This document shows positions 51,099 to 59,983 of a stretch of 64,000 bases of DNA, piece after piece (the first letter of the stretch is position 1; every line of letters begins with the position of its first letter). Source of the stretch: Dyella sp. ASV24 (GTDB taxonomy: Bacteria > Pseudomonadota > Gammaproteobacteria > Xanthomonadales > Rhodanobacteraceae); contig NZ_JAELTQ010000006.1 of the NCBI RefSeq assembly GCF_016428905.1, positions 21,495 through 85,494 of the forward strand, given 5' to 3'. The position numbers and the translations under genes are program-made. The notes below the pieces were generated by a model. The model made no database searches, had not been told where the DNA came from, and worked only from the letters and a program-made list of their open reading frames with translations.

Positions 51099-51911
51099 TC
51101 AGCCTCCCGGGGCGTCGTTGCGGTGATCCACGATTGGCGGCAGCGCGTCGTGCTGTGCGCGCGCAATCTCCAGCGGCGTGAGCCCTTCCTGAAACTTCGC
51201 GAGGTCGAAGTCCCCGGGACGGCAGGGGCCCGTGCAACGTAGCGCCCACACGTACGCGTCGACCTTGTTCCCTTGCTCGCGCAAAAGGCGAGCTGCATCC
51301 AGCGCCGACAGTGAGTCTCCCGCCTCCCACGCGCGCGCGAAAAAGGTCACGGCGCGCGCGACATCACGTTGCCGCACCTTGCCTTCGGCATAGAGCTGTC
51401 CGGCCGCGCGAAGCATCCACTTGTCGGCCACCGTGGCTCCGCCCTCCCTCCTAGCTGCTGCATCAGCCGCCGTGAGCACCCGCTCCGTCCACAAAGCGTG
51501 GTCGATACGGAACCGCTCTGGCCGGAAGATAGCAACCGGGCTTGAGTCAACCACGACGGTCACGATGGCCACCTCGTTACCCTCGCTGAGCGCGGTCGAG
51601 AGCCACTTCGCTTCCTTTGCGGTAACTGCAGCCTGGGACTTCGGCCGCTTTGCGCCGGTTCCCTTCAGGACTTCCTGCTCAGTGCGCTGCATCGTCAGGA
51701 ACGCTTCCCAGGGGTCCGACCCCTCGGGGATTGCGTCCATCGCCTCGGTTAACTGCGCGTCGGCCGAGCGGTTAGCAAGGTAGTCGCGCAGGCCCAGCGG
51801 GTAGGCGATTGCCAACACGAGCGCGCCAACACCCACTGCCCCTGCCATCCAAAGCCCAACCTTACGACCGGCGGCGACGCGAGCGCCGGTCTTGCGTTCT
51901 TCCTTCAACAT
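51099..51911 (-). CDS. Membrane-anchored Sel1/TPR-like protein (270 aa)
   Basis: A basic N-terminus with one membrane helix (about 20-38) is followed by an acidic domain. Around 160-225 there are Sel1-like helices (KWMLRAAGQLYAEGKVRQ, then AVTFFARAWEAGD). A CTGPC motif near the end may be a disulfide or metal site. Located 14 bp after dnaN, so probably co-transcribed with it. Confidence 0.65.
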   Translation of the reverse strand: MLKEERKTGARVAAGRKVGLWMAGAVGVGALVLAIAYPLGLRDYLANRSADAQLTEAMDAIPEGSDPWEAFLTMQRTEQEVLKGTGAKRPKSQAAVTAKEAKWLSTALSEGNEVAIVTVVVDSSPVAIFRPERFRIDHALWTERVLTAADAAARREGGATVADKWMLRAAGQLYAEGKVRQRDVARAVTFFARAWEAGDSLSALDAARLLREQGNKVDAYVWALRCTGPCRPGDFDLAKFQEGLTPLEIARAQHDALPPIVDHRNDAPGG

Positions 51912-51924
51912 GCCTTTCGACTCC

Positions 51925-53028
51925 TTAGATGCGTAGCGGCATCACGATGTGGCGGACGCTGGTGTCGCCCGCGCCGGTCAGCAGCAGGCTCGTCGTTGCA
52001 TCCCGAAGCTGGATGCGCACTTCGTCGCCGTCGATGGCTTCGAGAGCCGCCTGCAGGTATTGGTAGTTCACGCCGAACTCGATGTCGCTCAGGTTCGTCT
52101 TGACGCCCACTTCCTCGTAGGCGTCACCCTGCGACTCGTGCGAGGCGTGCAAGCGCACGGTGTCGCCCTTGATAACGAGACGTAGGCCATGGAACTTGGA
52201 ATTCGCAAGCAGAGACGCGCGGCGCACGGACTCACGCAGAACTGAGGTTTCCACAACCAAGTCGCCAGGATAGACGGCCGGAACGACTGCTTCATAGTTG
52301 GGGAAGGTGCCGGCGATGAGGCGAGCGCAGACAGTGGTGCCGTTCACCACCACGCGCAGATGGTTCGTGGCCGCTTCCAAAGTCACGGACGTGTCGTCCT
52401 CAGGCAACACGCCGATGATTTCACCGACGCCCTTACGGGGGACGATGGCCGTGTAGTCCTTTGCGGCAGGCTTATCCAACGTCATCTCGGCGATGGCCAT
52501 GCGATGTCCGTCGCTGGCCACGCAGCGCAGGCGATTACCGCGAACTTCCAGCAGCATTCCGTTGAGGTAGGTGCGCACGTCGCCGCTCGCCATAGCGATG
52601 CTGACGCGGTTCATCAGGCGGCGCAGCTCCTTACCCGAGGCCTCGATCTTCACGACATCACCAATCTTGGGCGTGGTCGGGAATTCAGTCGCGGGAAGGG
52701 TGGCAAAGGTATAGCGCCCACGGCCCGACGTGAGGATCACCTTCTCTTTGTCTACCTTGAACGTCAGATCATTGCCGTCGGGAAGCGCGCGCACGATGTC
52801 CATGAGCTTCTTGGCCGGGACGGTGATATTGCCGTCCTCCTTGCCATCGGTCACTTCGCCGATGCTGCGAATCTCGATCTCGGTATCGGTTGCCGTCAGA
52901 CGAACGGCTTGGCCCTTCAGTTCGACCAGCACGTTCTGCAGGATCGGCATGGTCGCGTTGCGCTGCGCTGCACCGGACACGGCGTTGAGTACGCGAAGCA
53001 AGGCGGTGCGGGAGGTGCGAAAGTGCAT
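51925..53028 (-). CDS. dnaN: DNA polymerase III sliding clamp (beta subunit) homologue
   Basis: The product has 367 residues, the usual clamp length, and the three repeated clamp domains read through as in DnaN: MHFRTSRTALLRVLNAVSGA, then a DGHRMAIAEMTLDKP segment and a C-terminus IVMPLRI. The sliding clamp tethers polymerase to DNA. GAGGAATCACC precedes the ATG. A mobile-element copy is unusual, since hosts have their own dnaN; it may favour plasmid replication or bind an element-specific polymerase. Confidence 0.95.
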   Translation of the reverse strand: MHFRTSRTALLRVLNAVSGAAQRNATMPILQNVLVELKGQAVRLTATDTEIEIRSIGEVTDGKEDGNITVPAKKLMDIVRALPDGNDLTFKVDKEKVILTSGRGRYTFATLPATEFPTTPKIGDVVKIEASGKELRRLMNRVSIAMASGDVRTYLNGMLLEVRGNRLRCVASDGHRMAIAEMTLDKPAAKDYTAIVPRKGVGEIIGVLPEDDTSVTLEAATNHLRVVVNGTTVCARLIAGTFPNYEAVVPAVYPGDLVVETSVLRESVRRASLLANSKFHGLRLVIKGDTVRLHASHESQGDAYEEVGVKTNLSDIEFGVNYQYLQAALEAIDGDEVRIQLRDATTSLLLTGAGDTSVRHIVMPLRI

Positions 53029-53162
53029 GGTGATTCCTCAGTGCGTCGGTGTCACCAACGTAGACCGCACCACCCGCCGCCAAACTTGAACGCAAATCTG
53101 CGCGCGTCGGCAGCGCAAACGCACCTCACTGCGAGGATGTGTCCGGTCACGACGAGACACTG

Positions 53163-53846
53163 CTAAGCGGCTCGCGACTGTTCGTCTTGCTCGCCGGCAA
53201 CCGCCGCCAGTCCAAGCAACGAGCCCGTGCGCAAGTACGCGACTGCATGGGTCGCGACGAGCTTGTCTCGCAGCAGCTCACCGTGGGAAACGGGCAGGCG
53301 AATGTGCTCCTTCAGCCCGGGCCACGCCGTCTCGGCTACATCAACTGTTCCGTCGTTGCGCGCGCCAAGCGGCCCGAGCAGCAGTCCAGGCCCTCTGTTC
53401 CTCTCGCCCGCAATCATTACCACCTCGGCGGGGACGCGCGGATATGGGAGGGGCATGCTCACATAGCCACCGGCGACATCGAGCAGCGCCTTGCCCGCGC
53501 GGTGCGCCCGTATGCGCTGGGCGGTCTTGCTTCCACGCAGGGGCGTGCCGAGGCAGAGGACTCCCTTGATGCGCCGCGCGACTTCCTGCCTCTGGCACGC
53601 ACCCACTGCGATGAGACCGCCGTAGCTATGTCCGATGAGGTGAACCCCGGCATCCAGGTCGAGGATCGCCCGTTGAAGTCGTAGCTCAATGTCCCCGGGT
53701 CGCTCCGTCCTGCTGTAGTCGAAGCGCGCCACTCGATAGCCGCAGAACACCAAGCGCTCGGCCAAAACGGAAAGCGAGGAGGCTGTCCGCAAGAGACCGG
53801 GGATCAGGATGACGGTAGGACCTTGGGGCTTGGAGGGTTCGGGCAT
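53163..53846 (-). CDS. Alpha/beta hydrolase (lipase-like) (227 aa)
   Basis: GxSxG nucleophile elbow is GHSYGG; ILIPGLLRTASSL supplies the oxyanion segment and VSHGELL a late His candidate. The fold fits an esterase/lipase similar to PGAP1/triacylglycerol-lipase-like proteins. No signal peptide is obvious, so it may be cytosolic. GGAA lies seven bases before the ATG; a much longer frame extends upstream without support. Confidence 0.8.
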   Translation of the reverse strand: MPEPSKPQGPTVILIPGLLRTASSLSVLAERLVFCGYRVARFDYSRTERPGDIELRLQRAILDLDAGVHLIGHSYGGLIAVGACQRQEVARRIKGVLCLGTPLRGSKTAQRIRAHRAGKALLDVAGGYVSMPLPYPRVPAEVVMIAGERNRGPGLLLGPLGARNDGTVDVAETAWPGLKEHIRLPVSHGELLRDKLVATHAVAYLRTGSLLGLAAVAGEQDEQSRAA

Positions 53847-53992
53847 GGCGGGTTCCAAAGTATGTGTCTCGTGCAGCCCTTGCCAGGAGACGTTCGCCTG
53901 CCTGCGGCCACCATGGCACGGTAGGCCCGGCGCACCTCCCTCGACCGCCGAAACGGCCGAGTTGCCCCGCGCCCTTTCCCGGGTGGCGTCGC

Positions 53993-54544
53993 TTAGAGCG
54001 CCAGCCACTGCGGCTGGGCCACCGCTGCCGCCTCGGGAGCCGATCCGACCAAGGTCAGGGTGATGGTCACCGGCCCCACGGTGAACTGCTGAGGCTGACC
54101 GGGCGCCAGCTCGAATGCTGCGGACGCGTCCCACTTCAACATGGCCGGCGTCTGACCTGAGCACGGCTCTGCCGCAGAAACCTTCTGCGTCTGCACCGGA
54201 CCAGCACGCATCGGTAGCAGCTCGACCAGCTCGCCGTTCTCCACCTTTACCGCCGTGGTGAGGAACCTGCCGTTCGAGCTCCCCGGTGTGACGGTGACCT
54301 TCAATCCGCTGTGCCCGACACCGTCGAGCGTCGCCTGCTGTTCGCCACGAGCAGCGCAACGCGCAACTGCCGCAAACGGCTTCGTGAGATCCACCAGCAC
54401 GCTCTCCCCTACCCGCACAGGCTTGGTGGTCGTCGCAACTGCCTTCGAGTCCCGCGATACCTCCACGCGCAGCGAGCTGGCCAGCGCCGAAGAGGACGCA
54501 AGAGCAGCAAGAAGGGAGGCGGAAGCGATCAGGGTGCGGCGCAT
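53993..54544 (-). CDS. Periplasmic protein of unknown function (183 aa)
   Basis: Signal peptide MRRTLIASASLLAALASSSA (cut near ALA). The mature part is beta-rich with two cysteines (VARCAARG, AEPCSG) and no domain I recognise. The ATG at 54544 is preferred over one 36 bases upstream because of the signal peptide. Confidence 0.65.
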   Translation of the reverse strand: MRRTLIASASLLAALASSSALASSLRVEVSRDSKAVATTTKPVRVGESVLVDLTKPFAAVARCAARGEQQATLDGVGHSGLKVTVTPGSSNGRFLTTAVKVENGELVELLPMRAGPVQTQKVSAAEPCSGQTPAMLKWDASAAFELAPGQPQQFTVGPVTITLTLVGSAPEAAAVAQPQWLAL

Positions 54545-54619
54545 GGGTTGGATCTCTGAGGTGGTTGTGACTGTCAGCATCGGCGGCAGACGGCGAACGC
54601 AAAGAAGATGCGGGTTGCG

Positions 54620-55534
54620 CTAAAGCGCCAGGCGCCGCTGGCGAACGCTGATGCCCTCGTCGTGATTCGCCATCCACGATGACACCGCATCGAGTCGACT
54701 GGCGACCGTGTTGCTTCGACCCTCGCGGTGCGCCCGGTGGCGTGCGGCAACGTCCCAGGCCATCGAGTCAACGCTGGCAACTTCGGGATACTCGAACAGA
54801 CGGGCACAGGCCGTCCCCTTTACTCCGAAGAGGTGAAGACGAGCACGCGATGGCAAATGAGGAATCAGGCCTTCGAGAATGGAGAAGACACCGTGCTTCG
54901 GATCGTTGAGATCGCGCCGGCAGACCGAGCCGATGCCAATCAGCGCCGGCGGGTCGAACAGCACGTTGAACTTGCACCACACTTCCATCGTGAGGTCCAG
55001 ACTCCGCCGGTAATCGTCCACGGTCCAACCCTGGACGATAGGAGTGCACGGACGCAGCGTCGTCGGACCAGCGGCCCAGCGCTCCGCTACGCATCGCAGT
55101 GTCTCCTCAAGGAGCACCGCGGTTGTGCTGATCCGCATGCGGCGCGCTTCCGCATCCTCAGCCACCTCCCGTTCGCAACAACGGTCTGGCGCACTGAACC
55201 ACGACGGGTTGAGATCCTCTGCCAGATCGACGTACTGCTCCACCGTCCAGGGATAGACGGACGCCATGCCCGGCTGCTGTCCCTTCTCCTGCCAGTTGCG
55301 CACGGCAGTGAAGCCAGCGCTGTCGAGGGCAACATCTGCGCACGATAGAGGCCCCCACGCGTCAGTGAAGCGCTGCTTCTGTCGATCCCAGAACGCGGAC
55401 GCGGAGACCATAACGGGGTGACCTTCGGCAACCGTGGCAGCGAGCCGTCCGCGCGAATGGGGTACGCCGACGCGCATCACTGGTTCGTCCGCAAGCGGCA
55501 TGCAGTTGCTGCGAGTGAAGTGATAGGGATGCAT
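54620..55534 (-). CDS. TGT/DpdA-like (queuine tRNA-ribosyltransferase fold) protein
   Basis: The product has 304 residues. DSAGF at 71-75 corresponds to the TGT active-site DSGGF, followed by VYPWTVEQYVDLAED, SAPDRCCE and HLFGVKGTA with the late SVDSMAWD. The fold family swaps bases in tRNA or, in DpdA, inserts 7-deazaguanines in DNA. No preQ0 synthesis genes are seen nearby. The start at 55534 is provisional; internal ATGs exist. Family assignment is from visible motifs. Confidence 0.6.
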   Translation of the reverse strand: MHPYHFTRSNCMPLADEPVMRVGVPHSRGRLAATVAEGHPVMVSASAFWDRQKQRFTDAWGPLSCADVALDSAGFTAVRNWQEKGQQPGMASVYPWTVEQYVDLAEDLNPSWFSAPDRCCEREVAEDAEARRMRISTTAVLLEETLRCVAERWAAGPTTLRPCTPIVQGWTVDDYRRSLDLTMEVWCKFNVLFDPPALIGIGSVCRRDLNDPKHGVFSILEGLIPHLPSRARLHLFGVKGTACARLFEYPEVASVDSMAWDVAARHRAHREGRSNTVASRLDAVSSWMANHDEGISVRQRRLAL

Positions 55535-55619
55535 AGATCGCTCGGCGTCTTCGGAGATTCAGTTGTACCTGCCGTCGGACACGTACAAACATCGGAGCAC
55601 CTAGACCGCGCGTGCCACG

Positions 55620-55979
55620 CTAGCCCGCGCCGTCTTCGTCGATGTCTGCACCCGGCAGGACAACGATTGCCGCTGCGTCGTCGAGCGCGCACTCGAGCAA
55701 CGCGAGCCCAGCTTCGTCGAGCGAGTCGCTAACCGATCCATTGAAGGTCGCGAGTGCATGGATGTCCGCAGGCCGTTGGTCCCGGTCACCGAAGCCGCTC
55801 TGCGCGTACCAAGCGACGGCAGCACGAATCGTGGCCAGCTGCATGCCGCCGATCACGATGGGACCGCGAGGAATCAGGTCGCTTTCCGCGTCACCTGAGG
55901 GTGATGACGAAGGGTTGCCAGGAAACGCCTCCACGAAGTCGGGGATGTCGCGGTTGCTGATTGACGCACTATCGGTCAT
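55620..55979 (-). CDS. Unknown acidic protein (119 aa)
   Basis: It begins MTDSASISNRDIPDFVEAFP and is acidic at the C-terminus (DADIDEDGA-like). AAGGAAGGAAG lies upstream of the ATG at 55979, deciding against a longer frame. No family recognised. Confidence 0.55.
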   Translation of the reverse strand: MTDSASISNRDIPDFVEAFPGNPSSSPSGDAESDLIPRGPIVIGGMQLATIRAAVAWYAQSGFGDRDQRPADIHALATFNGSVSDSLDEAGLALLECALDDAAAIVVLPGADIDEDGAG

Positions 55980-56010
55980 GGCCTGCTTCCTTCCTTTGAT
56001 TCGGCTGTCG

Positions 56011-56583
56011 TCAGACCGCTTGGGGCACCAGCCGTTGCTCGCAACGCGCACGGAAGGCCGCCCGGTGCGCGATGCTCTCTGCGTCGGTCCACTTCGAGGA
56101 CCAGGTCATCTCCTCGTGCACGATCTCGTCCTGCAGGGACAATGGTGTCCAGTGATCGTTGATTAACTCTTCGCGGCACCAGGTGTGCGGCACGATCAGG
56201 TACTTCTTGAAGTCGTTGACCGACAGCCCGGCATTGTACGCCTTCGTGTCGTCGCTCTCGCGCACGGGTGCGTGGATGACCCGTGTCATCACGATCAATT
56301 CCAGTGAGGACTCGCGATCGATCTTGAAGACCTCGCAGGCCCCTCTGGTCCTTGGACCGTTCATTGAACTGAGGAATCCTGTGCTGTCGATGTACGTGGT
56401 GCCCTCTTTGATCACTTTCCCGCCGTGCATGTAGTAGATCTGGGACTCCGACTTCAGCAGCCAGGTGATCTCGCGCTGGAACTCTTCCCGGCGACGCTCG
56501 CCACCGACCACGACACGTTCGACGAAGGTTTCGTTCGTCACCTTGGCGATGGGGCAGCGGGTTGTTAGCTCAGTCATGCTCAC
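56011..56583 (-). CDS. Unknown protein (190 aa), GTG start
   Basis: GAGGAA lies six bases before GTG 56583, with an in-frame ATG six bases further in. The protein is soluble, with a basic stretch (VVVGGERRREEFQREITWL) and two cysteines. No family recognised. It is the last gene before a terminator-bounded small membrane gene. Confidence 0.6.
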   Translation of the reverse strand: MSMTELTTRCPIAKVTNETFVERVVVGGERRREEFQREITWLLKSESQIYYMHGGKVIKEGTTYIDSTGFLSSMNGPRTRGACEVFKIDRESSLELIVMTRVIHAPVRESDDTKAYNAGLSVNDFKKYLIVPHTWCREELINDHWTPLSLQDEIVHEEMTWSSKWTDAESIAHRAAFRARCEQRLVPQAV

Positions 56584-56618
56584 GCGCGATTCCTCGGTAC
56601 GCTGGGCGCAGAAATGAG

Positions 56619-56642
56619 TAGAGGCCGCGTGGGCGGCCTCTA
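56619..56642 (-). terminator. Perfect hairpin, likely terminator after the small membrane gene
   Basis: TAGAGGCCGC pairs perfectly with GCGGCCTCTA around GTGG. On the minus strand CTCATTTCTG follows, a weak T tract, so termination strength is moderate. Confidence 0.6.
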
Positions 56643-56644
56643 CA

Positions 56645-56842
56645 TCAAAAGGTCAGGGTTCCGTCCGGCAGGTCCAACTCGCCGTTGCACTTGCGGCCCA
56701 GCTCGATCCACAGGCCACTGATGTTGGGCCCGCCTTCCTTCACCGCCACCTTCCGCACCGCTTGCGGACGCGCCGCAACGTGTGCCGGTGCCGCCTTGCG
56801 GAAGGCAAGGAACAGGACAACGAGAGTGATGAAGATGGTCAT
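56645..56842 (-). CDS. Small membrane protein (65 aa)
   Basis: It begins MTIFITLVVLFLAFRKAAP, a single N-terminal membrane helix, then a basic stretch and a periplasmic tail with one Cys. A competing frame shifted by one covers the same stretch but has no membrane anchor. Function unknown. Confidence 0.55.
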   Translation of the reverse strand: MTIFITLVVLFLAFRKAAPAHVAARPQAVRKVAVKEGGPNISGLWIELGRKCNGELDLPDGTLTF

Positions 56843-56941
56843 AGCGCAGACCCACTGTTATGAGAGCTGCTGGCTCTCGACAGGTTCATCATCTCGCTGC
56901 ACTGACGTACGCAAACATCAGCTTCCTTCGGCAGCCCGCGA

Positions 56942-57289
56942 TTAGCGGGTGAGGATGAACACCAGAAGCACGACCATGCCGATGATGGCGTAGCGCTGCA
57001 TTCCACCTAGGAAACCGAGCGTCTTGCTGGGCCAGCGAGCGTCGAGGTACGCGATGACGCCAGCGGCAACGGCCGCCAGACCAGTCGCCATCGGCAGTGC
57101 GGTGAAGCTCAGCGAATCCATATTCGCACCGCTCGCGGAAGGCATCAGGCGCTGCCACAGAAGCTGGCCAACGATGACGGCCAGGCCCACGAGAATGCCG
57201 AAGGCCGAGGACCGCGCCACCAAGCGCGCACTGTGCGGCTGGCTGGGCTTGCGCGTGAGCGGCGAGGATGCCGAAAGGGTCGATTTCAT
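56942..57289 (-). CDS. Membrane protein (115 aa)
   Basis: Three hydrophobic segments (GILVGLAVIVGQLLW, ATGLAAVAAGVIAYL, IIGMVVLLVFILT) after a basic N-terminus. GGAGACCGCA precedes the ATG. The upstream 450 bp carry the paired-arm array and no clear gene. Function unknown. Confidence 0.65.
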   Translation of the reverse strand: MKSTLSASSPLTRKPSQPHSARLVARSSAFGILVGLAVIVGQLLWQRLMPSASGANMDSLSFTALPMATGLAAVAAGVIAYLDARWPSKTLGFLGGMQRYAIIGMVVLLVFILTR

Positions 57290-57323
57290 TGCGGTCTCCG
57301 CGAGGGAAGCGATGGAAGGAGCC

Positions 57324-57588
57324 TGTTGTCACAAGGTTGAACACGCCACTCAGGGGGGCGATGGGAACCACATGTCACAGGGGAGGGACATGCTTCGCGG
57401 CGTGCTCAACCGTCTGACAACAAGCGCTAGATCGAAGCGATCACAAGGTTAAGCACGCCGCTAGGGGGCTCACCCGACCCGAGGAACCGGCAGGGCGGGT
57501 GATGCGTGCTCAACCTTCTGACCGCTGGTACAAAGTGACCGCCGTGCCGGTGCCCTTCAGGGGGGTGAGAACACCGGCACAGCTGGTC
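57324..57588. ncRNA. Tandem array of three paired-arm structures
   Basis: Three inverted-repeat units sit at 57324-57422, 57441-57522 and 57537-57588. Units 1 and 2 share arms around AAGGTTGAGCACGCC; unit 3 keeps the pairing with a different sequence (GTGCCGGTG and CACCGGCAC). All share a C-rich or G-rich tract near the loop (CCCCCTGA on the minus strand). The changed arms that still pair suggest structured RNA. A 30-codon minus-strand frame (57632 down to about 57539) also overlaps unit 3 and ends in AAGGTTGA; I do not count it as a gene. Confidence 0.45.
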
Positions 57589-57701
57589 AAAGGTTTCCGG
57601 TCTACCCGAACCGTCCACCGTGCTCCTGTCATTCCGTATAAGAGGAGCCGTGGGTTGCCCCACGAAGTAAATGCTAGGCCCCAGGCCCTTGCTTGGACCG
57701 G

Positions 57702-57732
57702 GGAAACGCCCTCATTGGGAAGGCTGGTTTCC
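57702..57732. repeat. Dispersed palindromic element copy f
   Basis: GGAAAC, 19 bases, GTTTCC. It lies just after the stop of the small acidic gene and about 70 bp before a possible ATG at 57632, upstream of the paired-arm array. Confidence 0.6.
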
Positions 57733-57735
57733 CGT

Positions 57736-57924
57736 TTAGCCCTGGTCCTCTTCGTCAAGCTCACCTGCGGTCTCGGCCAGGTAGTCCTCCACCGCGTCGC
57801 GTGCCGACGCGGACTCGTCGTGCCCGCCAGCGTCAAAGACCTCCACGCAGTGACCTTCACTCCAACCGGTGCGCTGCTGCAGGATCTCGATGAACTCATT
57901 GCGGAACTGCTGCTGATCTTCCAT
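57736..57924 (-). CDS. Small acidic protein (62 aa)
   Basis: It begins MEDQQQFRNEFIEILQQRTG and ends in a very acidic tail (AGELDEEDQG). GGGAGAACGAAGAG lies just upstream of the ATG; a longer frame reaching 57972 has no such site. Unknown family. Confidence 0.6.
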   Translation of the reverse strand: MEDQQQFRNEFIEILQQRTGWSEGHCVEVFDAGGHDESASARDAVEDYLAETAGELDEEDQG

Positions 57925-58021
57925 CTCTCTTCGTTCTCCCTGTGTGGCTTCAGTCCTGACTCGACGGCACATCCGTTATGTCAGAGATCAGCCTAACTGG
58001 GAGCCTCAGATGAGCGAGCGC

Positions 58022-58053
58022 GGAAACAGGCCGCTTATCGGCTTACGTTTTCC
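58022..58053. repeat. Dispersed palindromic element copy g
   Basis: GGAAAC, 19 bases, GTTTTCC (one extra T). It overlaps the end of the gene at 58043 and lies about 50 bp from the first in-frame ATG of the small acidic gene, or 98 bp from the preferred one. Confidence 0.55.
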
Positions 58054-58723
58054 CGCCCCTGCGTTTGGCGAACGTGCGCTCCCCAGTCATGAACTGCACG
58101 CGCGCCGGCACGACAGCGACGGTCACCCCATCGTCCTGGTTGACCTTGCGCAACGCGTTGCCTGCCATGGCGGCTTCCCACTCGGCGACGTGAAAGCCTC
58201 GAAGCGTCGGCGCCGAGCGCAGGTCATTCGAGCCGGCGATGACCGCGTAGCCGGTCTGCGTCCAGGCCGTCGGGGCACGGGCACCGCCGACAGCGCTCTC
58301 GCTGTGCACCTGCACCTTGGCAATGAGTCGCTCGATGAGCTTGCGGGCGGGTGAGTTGGGCAGGCACGCGAAGTTCTCACCCAGTTGACGGTCCAGCCAC
58401 TGGAGATCGGCGACGACTTCTGCGGATTCCTCCGCGCTCATGCCCAGGTGTGGCTGCTGGACCGATGGCAGAGGCGACGGAAACGAATGCTCCCGAACGA
58501 TTCCGCCCACAGCGCCGGCGGCGGCACCACTGATCCGCGACATGAACGTCGGGACCTTGGTGATCGGTAGCGTGAGGAACACGCGGCGGCCGCGCGCAGT
58601 TGCCATTTCGATCTCGACGCCGGCCTCCCCTTCTCCGTGCTCGGCTCGGTCTGACGGACGAATGCTGTTAAGCGCGACATGAAGCGGGCCCATGTCACTC
58701 AAGGCCTGTCCCTGCATCGACAT
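58043..58723 (-). CDS. Unknown protein (226 aa)
   Basis: The ATG at 58723 follows GGGAG by seven bases and gives MSMQGQALSDMGPLHVALNS. The protein is mixed helical/strand with a late basic tail (TFAKRRGGKT). A longer frame upstream is not used. No family recognised. Confidence 0.6.
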   Translation of the reverse strand: MSMQGQALSDMGPLHVALNSIRPSDRAEHGEGEAGVEIEMATARGRRVFLTLPITKVPTFMSRISGAAAGAVGGIVREHSFPSPLPSVQQPHLGMSAEESAEVVADLQWLDRQLGENFACLPNSPARKLIERLIAKVQVHSESAVGGARAPTAWTQTGYAVIAGSNDLRSAPTLRGFHVAEWEAAMAGNALRKVNQDDGVTVAVVPARVQFMTGERTFAKRRGGKT

Positions 58724-58739
58724 CTTCAATCTCCCTTTG

Positions 58740-59333
58740 TCATGGCTGTCCCCGGCGCAGGCGATTCGCCTGGATTGCGGCCCGGCAGAACTCGTGTCCG
58801 CTGCGGACGCCTTTAAAGTCGTCGTCAATACCCAGCTCGCGAAGCCTGGCTGTCACCACCGCACGCCAATCGATGCCGAGCGCGTGGAAGTCGGTCGCCG
58901 GCTGGAATGCCCAGTCCGTCGGGTTGTTTACTCGCGCAACGAAGGGCACTCGGCAGATCGTTGCCAGTTTCCCGTAGACCATCATCTGCACCGGCTTCCC
59001 GCGTGCCGCGCACCAGATGCGCCGGCCGCTGGGCTCAGTGAGGTGCCAGCCCATGATCTCCGTGGCCACTGCATCGTTGAGCGCGATTACATCCAGCTCG
59101 AGCAAGCGATGAACCTCGCTAGGCACAGCGTCGACCGGCATGCTCTTCTCCAACGCCTTCGTTGCCGGCGGGCCGAGCAGGATGAGCGTGAGGCCCCAGG
59201 CCAAAAGCAAGACCAGTACTGCGAGTTGCCACTGGGCCTGCGCGGGTGCGGCTGTGCGCCACAGAAGGTCTCCAACAGCCGCGGCGATCAGCAGACCGCG
59301 CTCGCCCCGCCAGCGCCTCATCTCAGATTTCAT
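58740..59333 (-). CDS. Membrane protein of unknown function (197 aa)
   Basis: The ATG at 59333 gives MKSEMRRWRGERGLLIAAAV. Two hydrophobic segments occur in the first 60 residues, followed by a cytosolic domain with IWCAARGKPVQMMVYG. No family recognised. Confidence 0.6.
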   Translation of the reverse strand: MKSEMRRWRGERGLLIAAAVGDLLWRTAAPAQAQWQLAVLVLLLAWGLTLILLGPPATKALEKSMPVDAVPSEVHRLLELDVIALNDAVATEIMGWHLTEPSGRRIWCAARGKPVQMMVYGKLATICRVPFVARVNNPTDWAFQPATDFHALGIDWRAVVTARLRELGIDDDFKGVRSGHEFCRAAIQANRLRRGQP

Positions 59334-59411
59334 GCAAACCCCACCCATGAAGATCACGGCACGTTAGGTTGTGGCGCTCCCACTGGAGCGGCAAAACAAC
59401 GGCTTTGCAGC

Positions 59412-59888
59412 TCACCCTTTCGGCTCAGAGGGTGCCGGCGGCATCTGTGAGAGATTCACTTCGCCAACGGTTTCGACGTGGGCCGTGCGCCAAAGCGCCC
59501 GGAACAGTGCGGGTCTGCGCGGCTTGCGACGGTTGCGGTGCCGCGAGTTGTACAAGCGTTGGAGCGCCTCACCGGCGCGGTCGGCAATCTCAGACACGCC
59601 GACAGCGAACGCGATGCCGACGGCCGCGCAGGAGGCGATCGCGACAAGTGCCTTATGCGGGTGCTCGTGCCAACTGAAAGCTGCGAGTGCGAGCTTCTCG
59701 CCCCACGACGACGCCACCAGCTCGGCAACACCGCTGCCCAACGGCGCGGCGAATAGGACCAGCAGTACGAACCAGATCGCCCGCGGCAGGCCGTTGGGCG
59801 CAACCCGGACCGTCGTGGCGCGATACCAGGCCGTGGATGCGAGGACCAGTTCGAGAAGGAATGAGAAAGTCGTTAGGAACGAGGACAT
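59412..59888 (-). CDS. Multi-pass membrane protein (158 aa)
   Basis: Three to four hydrophobic segments, including FLTTFSFLLELVLA, IWFVLLVLFAAPL and VAIASCAAVGIAFAVG, followed by a strongly basic cytosolic tail (NSRHRNRRKPRR). Unknown family. Confidence 0.65.
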   Translation of the reverse strand: MSSFLTTFSFLLELVLASTAWYRATTVRVAPNGLPRAIWFVLLVLFAAPLGSGVAELVASSWGEKLALAAFSWHEHPHKALVAIASCAAVGIAFAVGVSEIADRAGEALQRLYNSRHRNRRKPRRPALFRALWRTAHVETVGEVNLSQMPPAPSEPKG

Positions 59889-59983
59889 GGACTGATCCCG
59901 TCGTGTAGGTCAGTCCATCCTCTGGGCCGGATTGCGTGGGTCCAACATCGACGCGATTTCGCGCCGCGTCCATCACCAACGCA

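Noticed and set aside
57427..57663. Minus-strand 78-residue frame across the paired-arm array
   Set aside because: It spans repeats with no ribosome binding site, and the repeats do not keep a common reading frame.
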